NCBI GenBank assembly: GCA_002389045.1
Contig: DGNS01000010.1
Span: 121,581 to 185,580, forward strand
Reading direction: 5' to 3'
Source: Thiotrichaceae bacterium UBA4486
Lineage (GTDB): Bacteria; Pseudomonadota; Gammaproteobacteria; Eutrophobiales; Eutrophobiaceae
Length of the DNA stretch: 64,000 nt
A program made the position numbers and the translations under genes. Shown one piece after another: positions 1 through 8,648 of the stretch (the first letter of the stretch is position 1; each line of letters begins with the position of its first letter). The notes below the pieces were generated by a model. The model ran no database searches. It was not told where the DNA came from and saw nothing but the letters and a program-made list of their open reading frames with translations.

Positions 1-9
1 GCTTTTAGA

Positions 10-107
10 GCGGTATTATCAGGGGCGCGCGCAGATTTTTCCAACCGCAGCATAGCTCACTCTATGTGAGGATTGGAAAAAGCGAGCACGGCCCTGATAA
101 TGCTGCT
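10..107. repeat. Large imperfect inverted repeat (hairpin element)
   Basis: Two arms of nearly 50 bases (about 10-58 and 60-107) are largely complementary. Both contain TATTATCAGGG-like and TTTTTCCAA/TTGGAAAAA blocks and a CATAG/CTATG tip. The element lies upstream of the YheT-type hydrolase and holds no plausible gene. It could be a REP-like palindrome, a MITE, or the 3' end of a transcript from outside the window. There is no clear T-tract, so I do not call it a terminator. Confidence 0.5.
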
Positions 108-235
108 ATAGAAGGAGCGAAGCGGTCCTGCGCCAATGTTATGCAACGTTAGGGTTCAGTAACACGGGGGATACCGCTTTTTACTCGCATGGTTTCCGGG
201 TAAAGTACGAGGGACAACTCGAAACAAGTCTCATC

Positions 236-1198
236 GTGGATACCCACACATTCATAGCCGCGGCGTACTGCCGTAATCCCCATCTGCAAACACTCTGGCC
301 ACGGCTTTTTCATCGGCACTATAAACAACCATACCTCGGCGAACGCCTGGAACTGCCGGATGGCGATTTCGTGGATTTGTGCTGGGCAGGCAACTGTACA
401 TCCACCAGGCCTGTCGTCGCGGTCTTTCATGGACTCGAGGGCTCGATCCATTCGCCCTATGCCGGCGGTATCATGCAGGCAATCGTAAACCAGGGCTGGC
501 GTTGTGTATTCATGCATTTCCGCGGTTGCAGCGGCGAACATAACAGGCTTGAGCGCGGTTACCATTCCGGTGACACCGGTGATATCGCATATTTGATTGC
601 AACCCTTCGGCAGCGTCATCCGGCTTCGCCGCTGTTTGCCGTCGGTTATTCACTCGGTGGCAACGCCCTGTTGAAATACCTGGGTGAAAGCGGCTCTGTA
701 TCCGGATTGACCGCGGCAGCCGCGGTTTCCGTACCTTTCCTGCTCAACCGCGGCGCGGACCGCTTGAATACCGGTTTCTCGCGTTTTTATCAATGGTATT
801 TGATCCGCAGCATGAAGCGTAAAATCCTCGATAAATTCCGTTCCCGGAAGGTTTCATTTCCGATCGATCAGATCGCCCGTTACAACGATTTCTGGTCGTT
901 CGATCACAACATCACGGCGCCGGTACACGGCTTTGCATCGGCCGAGGACTACTACAGGCGCAGCAGTTGCCGGCAGTATCTCAGGTCAATCAACACACCC
1001 ACACTGATACTTCATGCAAGAGACGACCCTTTTCTCCCGGAAGACGCGATTCCGGCCACGGCCGAGCTTTCCAGTGACATCGATCTGCAACTCAGCGATC
1101 ATGGCGGCCATGTAGGATTCATCGCCGGCCGCAACCCCCTGCGCCCGGTATTCTGGCTGGAACACCGGATACCGGAATTTATTCGGGGTCATCTTTGA
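236..1198 (+). CDS. yheT: YheT-family alpha/beta hydrolase
   Basis: This 320-residue cytoplasmic alpha/beta-hydrolase belongs to the YheT (COG0429) family, an esterase-like group with no firm physiological substrate. The nucleophile elbow GYSLGG places the catalytic Ser near residue 139. ARDDPFLP (about 261-268) supplies the Asp and DHGGHVGF supplies the His near 292, so the triad is intact. The N-terminal NPHLQTLWPRL stretch is typical of the family. The start is a GTG at 236; no upstream in-frame ATG looks better. The length is normal (about 320-340 in the family). It stands alone, followed by a heptamer-repeat spacer before dsbB. Confidence 0.9.
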   Translation: MDTHTFIAAAYCRNPHLQTLWPRLFHRHYKQPYLGERLELPDGDFVDLCWAGNCTSTRPVVAVFHGLEGSIHSPYAGGIMQAIVNQGWRCVFMHFRGCSGEHNRLERGYHSGDTGDIAYLIATLRQRHPASPLFAVGYSLGGNALLKYLGESGSVSGLTAAAAVSVPFLLNRGADRLNTGFSRFYQWYLIRSMKRKILDKFRSRKVSFPIDQIARYNDFWSFDHNITAPVHGFASAEDYYRRSSCRQYLRSINTPTLILHARDDPFLPEDAIPATAELSSDIDLQLSDHGGHVGFIAGRNPLRPVFWLEHRIPEFIRGHL

Positions 1199-1201
1199 TG
1201 G

Positions 1202-1360
1202 TGAGCGGTGATTGGTGATTGGTGATTGGTGATTGGTGATTGGTGATTGGTGATTGGTGATTGGTGATTGGTGATTGGTGATTGGACAAAGTATGCGCCA
1301 GACCTGCACTCCGTCAACCCTCACCATTCACCATTCCCTATTCACTATTCACAACACACC
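1202..1360. repeat. Heptamer-armed palindromic element, copy A
   Basis: About 11 head-to-tail copies of GGTGATT run from 1207 to about 1284. A unique core of about 35 bp follows, then a shorter run of ATTCACC/ATTCACT-like heptamers (about 1321-1353). The left unit reads GGTGATT and the reverse complement of the right unit reads GGTGAAT, so the arms are nearly complementary. The core and arms recur at 6771-6928. The element lies between yheT and dsbB. Confidence 0.8.
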
Positions 1361-1390
1361 GGTTACTATTCGTTTTATCAACAGGTCTAT

Positions 1391-1906
1391 ATGTTTCCAT
1401 TTGTCATGACAATATCCCGTTCCATATTTTTAGCGATTTTCCTTTTCTGTGCCGCTCTGCTCGGCTACGGCCTGTACCTCGAGCACGTGCAGGGACAGGA
1501 GCCCTGCCCGCTCTGCGTGCTGCAACGCATTGCCTATATTGTCGTGGCCGTGATTGCGTTGGTTGCCGCCATCCATGGACCGTCAGGGATCATGAATCGT
1601 ATCTACTCCGGGCTCATTGCCCTGGCCGCCATTGCGGGGGGCGGGATCGCCGGGCGCCAGGTCTGGTTACAGCACCTGCCGCCGGACCAGGTGCCGGAAT
1701 GCGGCCCCGGTTATGATTATCTCATGGATGTATTTCCGCTCGATGAAGCGCTGGGCATGATTTTCACCGGCTCCGGGGAATGTGCCGAAGTGGACTGGAC
1801 TTTCCTTGGCCTCAGTATCGCCGAGTGGAGCCTGGCCATGTTTGTGATCATTCTGGTTGCCGCCCTGTGGATCCTGTTGACCGGCGGCCGGAAAGCACGG
1901 ACATAA
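1391..1906 (+). CDS. dsbB: Disulfide bond formation protein DsbB
   Basis: DsbB is the inner-membrane quinone reductase that re-oxidises DsbA in the periplasm. From the ATG at 1391 the product is 171 aa with four predicted membrane helices. It carries both redox pairs: PCPLC (Cys39/Cys42) in the first periplasmic loop, and Cys104 with Cys131 in the second. The ELHVQGQEPCPLC-like context with a following LQR is characteristic. The frame is open further upstream into the heptamer repeats, but that translation is low-complexity and not family-like. The start could also be the ATG at 1406. No dsbA is nearby. Confidence 0.92.
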   Translation: MFPFVMTISRSIFLAIFLFCAALLGYGLYLEHVQGQEPCPLCVLQRIAYIVVAVIALVAAIHGPSGIMNRIYSGLIALAAIAGGGIAGRQVWLQHLPPDQVPECGPGYDYLMDVFPLDEALGMIFTGSGECAEVDWTFLGLSIAEWSLAMFVIILVAALWILLTGGRKART

Positions 1907-1972
1907 ACTCTGTACTGTAAGCTAACCGATGCCGGTAACAAACACTGTCACCTTCAGGCCTTCTATATATGT

Positions 1973-2104
1973 GTTCCTAATCCGTCTACAGTCGGGAAAC
2001 CATAACGCAGACACGCGGTAAATACGTCCTTGTAGCTCGGATGCGGCATCCCTGCCGCATACGGTCTGCTTGTATGGTTTCCCGACTGTAGACGGATTAG
2101 GAAC
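1973..2104. repeat. Perfect 32-bp inverted repeat enclosing nested hairpins
   Basis: The arm at 1973-2004 (starting GTTCCTAATCC) is exactly complementary to the arm at 2073-2104 (ending GGATTAGGAAC), with 68 bp between. The spacer contains a smaller hairpin, ATGCGGCA (2041-2048) with TGCCGCAT (2053-2060). It sits between the convergent genes dsbB and maeB. It could be a MITE-type element or a bidirectional terminator, but no T-tract flanks the stem, which favours a mobile-element origin. Confidence 0.85.
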
Positions 2105-2110
2105 AGGTAT

Positions 2111-4354
2111 TTAAGCAGGCGATGTGCTTTCGTTGTCAGCCCCGCTGAATGAAAACCCCAGTTGATCGGTAGCGATCTGGGCTTTCACGGCCATCAGTGT
2201 GCTGATATTCATGATTCTGCGTACCGATGATGATGGCGTGAGAATATGCACAGGGGAATTGAAACCCAGCAGCATGGGTGATATGGACACCGCGTCATCC
2301 AGCACCTTGACCATATCGTAAGCGATACTGGCGGCATCCAGGTTTGGCATGATCAGCAGGTTGGCCGCGCCTTTCATTCCGGATCCGGGTGACCGGCTTT
2401 GCCGGATCACCTCGTGCAGGGCTTCATCGGCGCGCAGGTCGCCGTGAATTTCAAAGTCCGGCCCCCGGCTTTCGATGATGCGCAGGGCCTCATACATCTT
2501 CCTCGGGCTGTCGGTACTCACTTCGTTAAAATGATCATGCGTCACCAGGGCGACCCTGGGTTCAATCCCGAAATGACGTACACCTTCAACCGCCAGGAAG
2601 GTCGTCTCGACGATGTCACTGACGTCGGGATTGATTTTCACTGCCGAATCAGAAATGAATATAATGCCTTTTTTAATCAGCAACAGACTCATGGAAGCCG
2701 GTTGTTTGAGGCCCGCACGGATACCGATCTCCTCGATCAGGATCTGTAAATGTGAACGGTAAACACCACTGCTGCCACAGATAATGGCGTCGGCGCCGCC
2801 ACTCCTGACGTAGCGGCAGGCCTGCCTGGTATGTGTTTCCGGATCATTGCCCTCCGGCTCCAGCATATCCACATCGATACCGGGGCGAAGCCGCAATCCC
2901 AGTTCCTTGATTGTATTTTCAACCATATCCGGGTCGCCGATCAGAACCGGTCGCGCCAGTTTTTCATCGACCACGCTCTGCACCGCTCTCAGTACCTTGT
3001 GATCGTCGGCCCCGGTATAAACCAGCCGTTTGCTTATCTCCCGGGCCTGTTCGAACAGCGGCCGCATAACCATGGCGCTCTGGAATACATACAACTCCAG
3101 TTGATCCGTGTAGGCTTCAAAATCATGGATGGGACGCATGGCCACGCCACTGTCCATGGCGGCACGGGCCACCGCCGGCGCCAGTTTCACCATGAGCCTG
3201 GGATCGAACGGTTTCGGAATCAGGTATTCACGGCCAAAGGTCAGGTGTTTCTGGCCGTAGGCACTGACCACCGAATCAGGCGCTTCCTCGTGGGTCATCT
3301 CGGCCAGTGCCTGCACACAGGCAATCTTCATGTCTTCATTAATGGTGGTGGCGCCGACATCGAGGGCGCCACGGAATATGAACGGGAAGCACAGCACATT
3401 GTTGACCTGGTTCGGATAATCCGAACGGCCGGTGGCAATGATGGCGTCGGGTCTGACAGCCTTGACTTCTTCCGGCAGGATCTCCGGTATCGGATTGGAA
3501 AGGGTAAATACCAGCGGATCGGGCGCCATGGACCGGATCATCTCCTGCTTGACGACGCCCGGGCCGGACAGGCCGAGAAAAATATCGCAATCTTGCATGG
3601 CCTCGGCCAGTGTGCGCGCATCGGTATTGCTGGCGAACATGCGCTTGTGCGGCGTCAATCCCCCGGGGCGATTACGGTAAATAACGCCGGTTCGGTCCAC
3701 GGCAATGATGTTGTCTTTTTGCAATCCCATACTGACCAGTAACTTGACGCAGGCGATGCCGGAAGCGCCGGCGCCGGTCATGACCAGGCGTACATTCTCG
3801 ATAGACTTGTTCACCAGCTTGAGGCCGTTGATCACCGCCGCGGCCACGATGATAGCCGTACCGTGCTGATCATCATGAAATACCGGTATCTTCATACGCT
3901 TGCGCAGCTTGCCCTCGATGAGAAAACACTCGGGCGACTTGATGTCCTCGAGGTTGATACCGCCGAAGGTCGGCTCGAGGCTGGCAATGATGTCCACCAG
4001 CTTTTCCGGATCGCGCTCATCGATTTCGATATCGAAGACATCGATACCGGCGAATTTCTTGAACAATACCCCCTTGCCCTCCATCACCGGTTTGGCCGCC
4101 AGCGGTCCGATATCGCCCAGTCCCAGCACCGCGGTACCGTTGGTCACCACGGCCACGAGGTTGGCGCGGGCCGTCACCTCGGCGGCCATGGCCGGATCGG
4201 AAACAATGGCATTGCAGGGCTCGGCAACCCCCGGGCTGTACGCCAGTGATAAATCACGCTGGTTGGCCAGGGGTTTGGTCGGTACTACCTCGATTTTCCC
4301 CGGACGGGGAAATCGATGGTAATACATCGGGTCGTCTTTGTTTTTATCTGTCAT
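2111..4354 (-). CDS. maeB: NADP-dependent malic enzyme with phosphotransacetylase-like domain
   Basis: This enzyme decarboxylates malate to pyruvate with NADP, linking the TCA cycle to pyruvate and NADPH supply in the cytoplasm. The 747-aa length fits the hybrid MaeB class. The malic-enzyme part (about 1-430) carries SLAYSPGVAEPC, the VFHDDQHGTAI metal/substrate motif and a GAGASGIAC nucleotide-binding loop. The C-terminal part (about 430-747) is the phosphotransacetylase-like domain, usually regulatory (acetyl-CoA sensing) in MaeB proteins. The ATG at 4354 gives the expected N-terminus. It is upstream of and opposite to dsbB. Its own promoter region is the heptamer-containing spacer before ffh. 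Confidence 0.95.
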   Translation of the reverse strand: MTDKNKDDPMYYHRFPRPGKIEVVPTKPLANQRDLSLAYSPGVAEPCNAIVSDPAMAAEVTARANLVAVVTNGTAVLGLGDIGPLAAKPVMEGKGVLFKKFAGIDVFDIEIDERDPEKLVDIIASLEPTFGGINLEDIKSPECFLIEGKLRKRMKIPVFHDDQHGTAIIVAAAVINGLKLVNKSIENVRLVMTGAGASGIACVKLLVSMGLQKDNIIAVDRTGVIYRNRPGGLTPHKRMFASNTDARTLAEAMQDCDIFLGLSGPGVVKQEMIRSMAPDPLVFTLSNPIPEILPEEVKAVRPDAIIATGRSDYPNQVNNVLCFPFIFRGALDVGATTINEDMKIACVQALAEMTHEEAPDSVVSAYGQKHLTFGREYLIPKPFDPRLMVKLAPAVARAAMDSGVAMRPIHDFEAYTDQLELYVFQSAMVMRPLFEQAREISKRLVYTGADDHKVLRAVQSVVDEKLARPVLIGDPDMVENTIKELGLRLRPGIDVDMLEPEGNDPETHTRQACRYVRSGGADAIICGSSGVYRSHLQILIEEIGIRAGLKQPASMSLLLIKKGIIFISDSAVKINPDVSDIVETTFLAVEGVRHFGIEPRVALVTHDHFNEVSTDSPRKMYEALRIIESRGPDFEIHGDLRADEALHEVIRQSRSPGSGMKGAANLLIMPNLDAASIAYDMVKVLDDAVSISPMLLGFNSPVHILTPSSSVRRIMNISTLMAVKAQIATDQLGFSFSGADNESTSPA

Positions 4355-4364
4355 TTAAGGATCA

Positions 4365-4432
4365 AGGTTCAACGTTCAAGGTTCACTGTCCACTGTCCAC
4401 TGTTCACCGTTCACAGCCCACCGTCCACTGCT
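4365..4432. repeat. Heptamer repeat tract between ffh and maeB
   Basis: Heptamers of the form NNTTCAC/NNTCCAC follow in phase, for example GGTTCAA, CGTTCAA, GGTTCAC, TGTCCAC, TGTCCAC, TGTTCAC, CGTTCAC. They run from about 4365 to the ffh stop codon at 4432. This is one arm of the same repeat family seen at 1202-1360 and 6771-6928, with more divergence. No gene fits here. Confidence 0.7.
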
Positions 4433-5793
4433 CAAAACCCCATCCCCGGCGGCAGGCGTCCGCCCATGCCGCGCATCATTTTCGCCATCCCGCCTTTTTT
4501 GCTCATCTTCTTCATCATCTTCTGCATCTGGTTGAACTGTTTCAACAGGCGGTTCACATCCTGGATCTGTGTGCCCGAGCCGTTGGCAATGCGTTTTTTT
4601 CTCGAACCGTTGATGATACCCGGATTAACCCGCTCCTGCGGGGTCATGGAATCAATTATGGCTTCCAGTCGCATGAACTGTTTGTCATTGACCTGCTGCA
4701 TGGCTGCCTGTGGCATGTTGCCCATACCCGGCAGTTTGTCCATGAGCCCGCCCAGGCCACCCATGCTTCGCATCTGCTGCAACTGCTCACGAAAATCCGC
4801 CAGGTTGAATCCCTTGCCGCGTTTGAGTTTTTTAGCGAATTTTTCCGCTTTCTCGCGATCGGTTTTCTGTTCAACCTCTTCGATCAGGCTGAGGACATCA
4901 CCCATTCCGAGAATCCGCGATGCCACGCGGTCCGGGTGGAAAACGCTCAGTTCGGTTTCTTTCTCGCCGGTTCCAAGGTACTTGATCGGCTTGCCGATGA
5001 CGTGACGTACCGATAACGCCGCACCGCCACGCGCATCACCATCCACCTTGGTCAGTATCACGCCGGTCAGATCCAGCGCTTCGTTAAAGGCACGGGCCGC
5101 GTTGACAGCATCCTGGCCCATCATGCTGTCAATGATAAACAGGGTTTCGACCGGCTGCAGCGAACTGTGCAACCGGCGAATTTCATCCATCATGGTATTA
5201 TCGATATGCAGCCTGCCGGCCGTGTCCACCAGCAGTACATCGATAAACTGTTTGCGGGCCTGTGCCAGTGCCGCCCCGGCAATCGCCACCGGATCCTGGT
5301 CAGCCGCGCTCGGGAAATACTCCACGCCGACACGCCCGGCCAAGGTCCGTAATTGCTCGATAGCGGCCGGCCGGTAAACGTCGCAACTGACCACCATGAC
5401 TTTCTTGTGCGACTGTTCTTTCAGTGTACGGGCGAGTTTGGCGACGGTCGTGGTTTTGCCCGCGCCCTGCAGCCCGGCCATCAGTACTACCGCGGGTGGC
5501 TGGGTACTGAGATCGAGGCCGGAGGACTCCGAGCCCATCAGTCTGACCAGTTCCTCGTTGACAATCTTGATCACCATCTGACCGGGGTTCAGACTGGACG
5601 ACACATCCTGGCCCAGTGCGCGCTCTTTCACGGCGGCGATAAAATCCTTGACCACGGGCAAGGCAACATCAGCCTCGAGCAGGGCCATGCGCACCTCGCG
5701 CATACTCTCGGCAATATTTTCCTCGGTTAATCGGGCCTGGCCGCGGAGTTTCTTGACGACTCCGGCAAAACGGGAACTGAGTTGATCGAACAT
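4432..5793 (-). CDS. ffh: Signal recognition particle protein Ffh
   Basis: Ffh is the SRP54 GTPase. It binds 4.5S RNA and signal sequences and targets nascent membrane proteins to FtsY. The 453-aa length is standard. It has the N domain (1-about 85), then the G domain with GLQGAGKTT, SCDVYRPAA, DTAGR and TKVDGDARGG. The methionine-rich M domain follows (about 325-453), ending in a Met/Lys/Gly-rich tail. The start is the ATG at 5793. It is divergent from the ypjD-type gene, an arrangement common in gammaproteobacteria. Confidence 0.97.
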   Translation of the reverse strand: MFDQLSSRFAGVVKKLRGQARLTEENIAESMREVRMALLEADVALPVVKDFIAAVKERALGQDVSSSLNPGQMVIKIVNEELVRLMGSESSGLDLSTQPPAVVLMAGLQGAGKTTTVAKLARTLKEQSHKKVMVVSCDVYRPAAIEQLRTLAGRVGVEYFPSAADQDPVAIAGAALAQARKQFIDVLLVDTAGRLHIDNTMMDEIRRLHSSLQPVETLFIIDSMMGQDAVNAARAFNEALDLTGVILTKVDGDARGGAALSVRHVIGKPIKYLGTGEKETELSVFHPDRVASRILGMGDVLSLIEEVEQKTDREKAEKFAKKLKRGKGFNLADFREQLQQMRSMGGLGGLMDKLPGMGNMPQAAMQQVNDKQFMRLEAIIDSMTPQERVNPGIINGSRKKRIANGSGTQIQDVNRLLKQFNQMQKMMKKMSKKGGMAKMMRGMGGRLPPGMGF

Positions 5794-5932
5794 ATTAGGT
5801 TTCGTAATACAGAAAAGGTAAAATGATGACGGATTTTAGCAGGAATTCCATTGACCTACTAAAGGGCGTCCTTTCCATGACCCGGTTTTGCCTCGGCTGT
5901 ACCACAACGACGATTTTACTCTCCTTGCCGTC

Positions 5933-6766
5933 ATGGCGATTTCACGCCTTCGGGACCGATTCGTGATCCTGCTGAGCCTGCTCACCGTTGTTTTTTACCT
6001 GGCGGCCAGCGCCTGGGTGGCTTCCGGCCTGATCCGTCAGGAACCGCCCGTGAGCACTCACAAGTATTACCTGTTTCCCGGTTTTGCCGGTCTGATCAGC
6101 CATGCTTTTCTACTCTATACCAGCCTGCAGGTCGGCCTGGATCTGAACCTGGATTTTTTCAATTCATCGTCCCTGATGTGCTGGTTTATCATCTTTTTTC
6201 TGCTGGTTGTGAGTATCAAGGAACCGGTGGAGAACCTGGCCATGCTGTTTTTGCCTTTCGCATCAGTGGTAGTGATACTGGCGGCTTATTTACCCGGACA
6301 GCACCTGAGTCCCCGGGACCTTGACCTGTCCATGGGACTGCACGTGATATTGTCCATCGCCGCCTACAGCCTGCTCACCATTTCCGCATTACAGGCCGTG
6401 GTGCTGGCCATCCAGGAGCGGCAACTGCGTAAAAAAGAGGTCATGCGTATCCTCAATATCCTGCCGCCGCTGAAGGTCATGGAAGACCTGCTCTTCGGTA
6501 TGATCACAACAGGCTTTTTCTGTCTGAGCCTGTCGCTGGTCTCCGGCTTCATGTTCATCGATGATTTGTTTGCCCAGCACCTGGTGCATAAAACCGTACT
6601 TTCGGTGACGGCCTGGGTTGTTTTCGCCGTGCTGCTGTGGGGACGCTGGACCCGGGGCTGGCGCGGCATCAAGGCCATTCGCTGGACCCTGGCGGGTTTC
6701 TTTATCCTGATGCTGGCCTATTTCGGCACCAAGCTGGTACTGGAGATTATTTTGCAGCGGGTGTAA
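5933..6766 (+). CDS. CcsA/YpjD-type integral membrane protein
   Basis: This is a membrane protein of about 277 aa with roughly eight hydrophobic helices. It resembles the CcsA/ResC-like cytochrome c assembly family (YpjD, COG4137), which is commonly divergent from ffh. A role in haem or cytochrome assembly is known only by family and is not demonstrated for YpjD. I chose the ATG at 5933 because the frame upstream (from a TTG at 5888) is charged and not conserved in style, while the first helix begins about ten residues after 5933. Several His residues in loops could bind haem, but I cannot assign them. Confidence 0.75.
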   Translation: MAISRLRDRFVILLSLLTVVFYLAASAWVASGLIRQEPPVSTHKYYLFPGFAGLISHAFLLYTSLQVGLDLNLDFFNSSSLMCWFIIFFLLVVSIKEPVENLAMLFLPFASVVVILAAYLPGQHLSPRDLDLSMGLHVILSIAAYSLLTISALQAVVLAIQERQLRKKEVMRILNILPPLKVMEDLLFGMITTGFFCLSLSLVSGFMFIDDLFAQHLVHKTVLSVTAWVVFAVLLWGRWTRGWRGIKAIRWTLAGFFILMLAYFGTKLVLEIILQRV

Positions 6767-6770
6767 AGAC

Positions 6771-6928
6771 GGTGATTGGTGATTGGGCAAAGCATGCATC
6801 AGTCCTGAATCGTATCAACCTTCACTATTCACCATTCAGTTTGAAGGTAGACATCTGCGGCGCGCTCATACGGTGTCAGCCTGAAGGCAGACACCTGCTC
6901 ACCGTTCACCATTCACTATTCACCAAAT
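6771..6928. repeat. Heptamer-armed palindromic element, copy B
   Basis: Two GGTGATT units (from 6771) lead into a core starting GGGCAAAGCATGC. Runs of TTCACTA/TTCACCA heptamers follow at about 6820-6838 and 6897-6925. Roughly 56 bp of core and right arm align without gaps to copy A (1275-1335), with about a dozen mismatches. Inside it, a 17-bp near-direct repeat (TGAAGGTAGACATCTGC and TGAAGGCAGACACCTGC) lies at about 6842 and 6882. It fills the gap between the ypjD-type gene and the CorB-type gene. Confidence 0.7.
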
Positions 6929-7002
6929 GACGATTCACGCTTGAAGTACCGCCCGGTTTGTGGCAACAATAACCGGACACACATACCGAGGTTGTTCCCT
7001 CA

Positions 7003-8295
7003 TTGGACGAAATCCCTTTATCGGTGCTGTTCGGCGCCCTTGTTTCACTGATCTTCTTCTCGGCTTTTTTCTCCAGTTCCGAAACTGCAATGATGTCGCT
7101 GAACCGTTATCGTCTGCGGCATCTGGCCGATAATAACCATCACGGAGCCAGACGCGCCCAGAAACTCCTGGAAAAACCCGACCGCCTGATCGGACTGATC
7201 CTGCTCGGCAATAACCTGGTCAACTTTATCGCCGCCTCCGTTGCCACACTGATCGGCATACGTCTTCTCGGTGATCTCGGGGCGGCACTGTCGCCCATCG
7301 TTCTGGTGATGGTGTTCCTGATCTTTGCCGAGGTTTTGCCGAAAACAGTAGCCGCACTCAAACCGGAACAGATCGCCTTCCCGTTTTCCCTGCCGTTGCG
7401 GGTGTTGATGAAAATCCTGTATCCGTTCGTCTGGCTCATCAATGCAGTCAGTAACGGCATCCTGAACCTGTTCGGTTTCAGGGTCAGTGACACAGAAAAT
7501 GCGCCGCTGAGCCGGGAGGAATTGCGCAGCGTGGTGGATCAGGCCGGGATCATGATCCCGCGGCGCCATCAACGCATGCTGCTCAGTATCCTGGATCTCG
7601 AGAACGTCACCGTCGATGACATCATGGTGCCGAGAAACGAAATCGTCGGAATCAATCTCGATGAATCCGTCACCGAGATCATCCACCAGTTGAAGCATTG
7701 CCAGCATACCCGCCTGCCGGTGTATCGCGGCAGCATGGATTCCGTCATCGGCATGATTCACGTACGCCGCATTATACGTATCCTGGACATGGATGATTTT
7801 GACCCCGCCGCACTGGAGGCCATCGTTCGTGAACCCTACTACATTCCGCGGGGTACCCCACTGCACAAGCAGTTGCTGAATTTCCAGAAACTGAAAAAAC
7901 GTACGGCGCTGGTGGTGAATGAATACGGCGTCATCCAGGGTCTGGTGACACTGGAAGATATCCTCGAAGAAATTGTCGGCGAGTTCACCACCGACATGCA
8001 GAATTTCAACCTGGATATCCATGCCCAGGAGGACGGCTCGTTCAATATCGACGGCAGCACTACCATTCGCGACATCAACCGGCAGCTGCACTGGGATCTG
8101 CCTGCCGACGGGCCGAAGACGCTGAATGGCCTGATCCTGGAGCACCTGGAAGACATTCCCGAGTCCGGCACCAGCCTCAGGATCGGTGATTACACTATAG
8201 AGATCATCAAAACCGCCGATAACGCGGTAAGAATCGCAAAAGTTCTGAAGACAGAATCAGTAGAGATCATTGATGACACCCGCAGCAACCCGTGA
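7003..8295 (+). CDS. CNNM/CorB-type membrane protein with CBS pair
   Basis: This 430-aa protein has the three-part architecture of bacterial CNNM/CorB (HlyC/CorC) proteins, which are Mg2+ exporters or sensors. A DUF21 membrane domain (about 1-185, with SSSETAMMSLNRYRLRHL) is followed by a CBS pair (about 200-325, DIMVPRNEI and VVNEYGVIQGLVTLEDILEEIVGE). A CorC_HlyC C-terminal domain follows (about 340-420). The start is a TTG at 7003 preceded by GAGG at a loose spacing; no ATG fits the N-terminal helix. Its stop overlaps the PilZ gene start, so the two are probably cotranscribed. Confidence 0.88.
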   Translation: MDEIPLSVLFGALVSLIFFSAFFSSSETAMMSLNRYRLRHLADNNHHGARRAQKLLEKPDRLIGLILLGNNLVNFIAASVATLIGIRLLGDLGAALSPIVLVMVFLIFAEVLPKTVAALKPEQIAFPFSLPLRVLMKILYPFVWLINAVSNGILNLFGFRVSDTENAPLSREELRSVVDQAGIMIPRRHQRMLLSILDLENVTVDDIMVPRNEIVGINLDESVTEIIHQLKHCQHTRLPVYRGSMDSVIGMIHVRRIIRILDMDDFDPAALEAIVREPYYIPRGTPLHKQLLNFQKLKKRTALVVNEYGVIQGLVTLEDILEEIVGEFTTDMQNFNLDIHAQEDGSFNIDGSTTIRDINRQLHWDLPADGPKTLNGLILEHLEDIPESGTSLRIGDYTIEIIKTADNAVRIAKVLKTESVEIIDDTRSNP

Positions 8296-8647
8296 ACAAC
8301 GCCGCTTCAGCCGAATCCTGTTTGACGCGCCGGTTACTATCAGCAGCGGCAAAGAGCGGTGGCAAAGCCGGCTGCTGGATATTTCACTGAAAGGCATGCT
8401 GGTGCAAAAATCCGCTGATTGGCCCGTGCACCGGCACGATCCGGTCGAATTGTCCGTGCGGATCCCTGACAGCGATACCTGCATACGCATGTACGCGCAC
8501 CAGGTCCATGAAGAAGACGGCCACATCGGCTACCAGTGTGATCATATCGACCTCGGAAGTATTTCCAGCCTCAAGCGCCTGGTGGAGCTGAACCTCAGCG
8601 ATCCGAAGGCACTGGATCGGGAACTGGCTGCCCTTTCCGAAGCCTGA
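8273..8647 (+). CDS. PilZ-domain protein
   Basis: This small 124-aa protein is essentially a single PilZ domain. PilZ domains bind cyclic di-GMP and pass the signal to motility, polysaccharide or other machinery. QRRFSRI near the N-terminus gives the RxxxR half of the ligand motif, and DISLKGM gives the (D/N)xSxxG half with the usual spacing. The ATG at 8273 lies inside the end of the CorB-type gene, suggesting translational coupling. Two GGDEF-EAL proteins elsewhere in the window could supply or remove the ligand, but a direct link is inference. Confidence 0.82.
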   Translation: MTPAATREQRRFSRILFDAPVTISSGKERWQSRLLDISLKGMLVQKSADWPVHRHDPVELSVRIPDSDTCIRMYAHQVHEEDGHIGYQCDHIDLGSISSLKRLVELNLSDPKALDRELAALSEA

Positions 8648-8648
8648 C

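Noticed and set aside
120..180. attC-like integron site (GTTAGGG near 147-153)
   Set aside because: The GTTRRRY core and a matching partner are absent, and there is no cassette structure.
149..619. 156-codon minus-strand frame over the start of yheT
   Set aside because: It is antisense to a complete hydrolase and has no motif or ribosome-binding site.
1202..1285. Possible CRISPR array from the regular repeats
   Set aside because: The unit is seven bases with no spacers; it is a simple tandem repeat, and no cas genes are present.
2831..3742. 303-codon plus-strand open frame inside maeB
   Set aside because: It is antisense to a complete, well-recognised malic enzyme and its translation is low-complexity His/Arg/Gln-rich with no family features.
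7045..8145. 366-codon minus-strand open frame inside the CorB-type gene
   Set aside because: It mirrors the codon pattern of the real gene; the translation is rich in His/Gln/Asp and has no motif.
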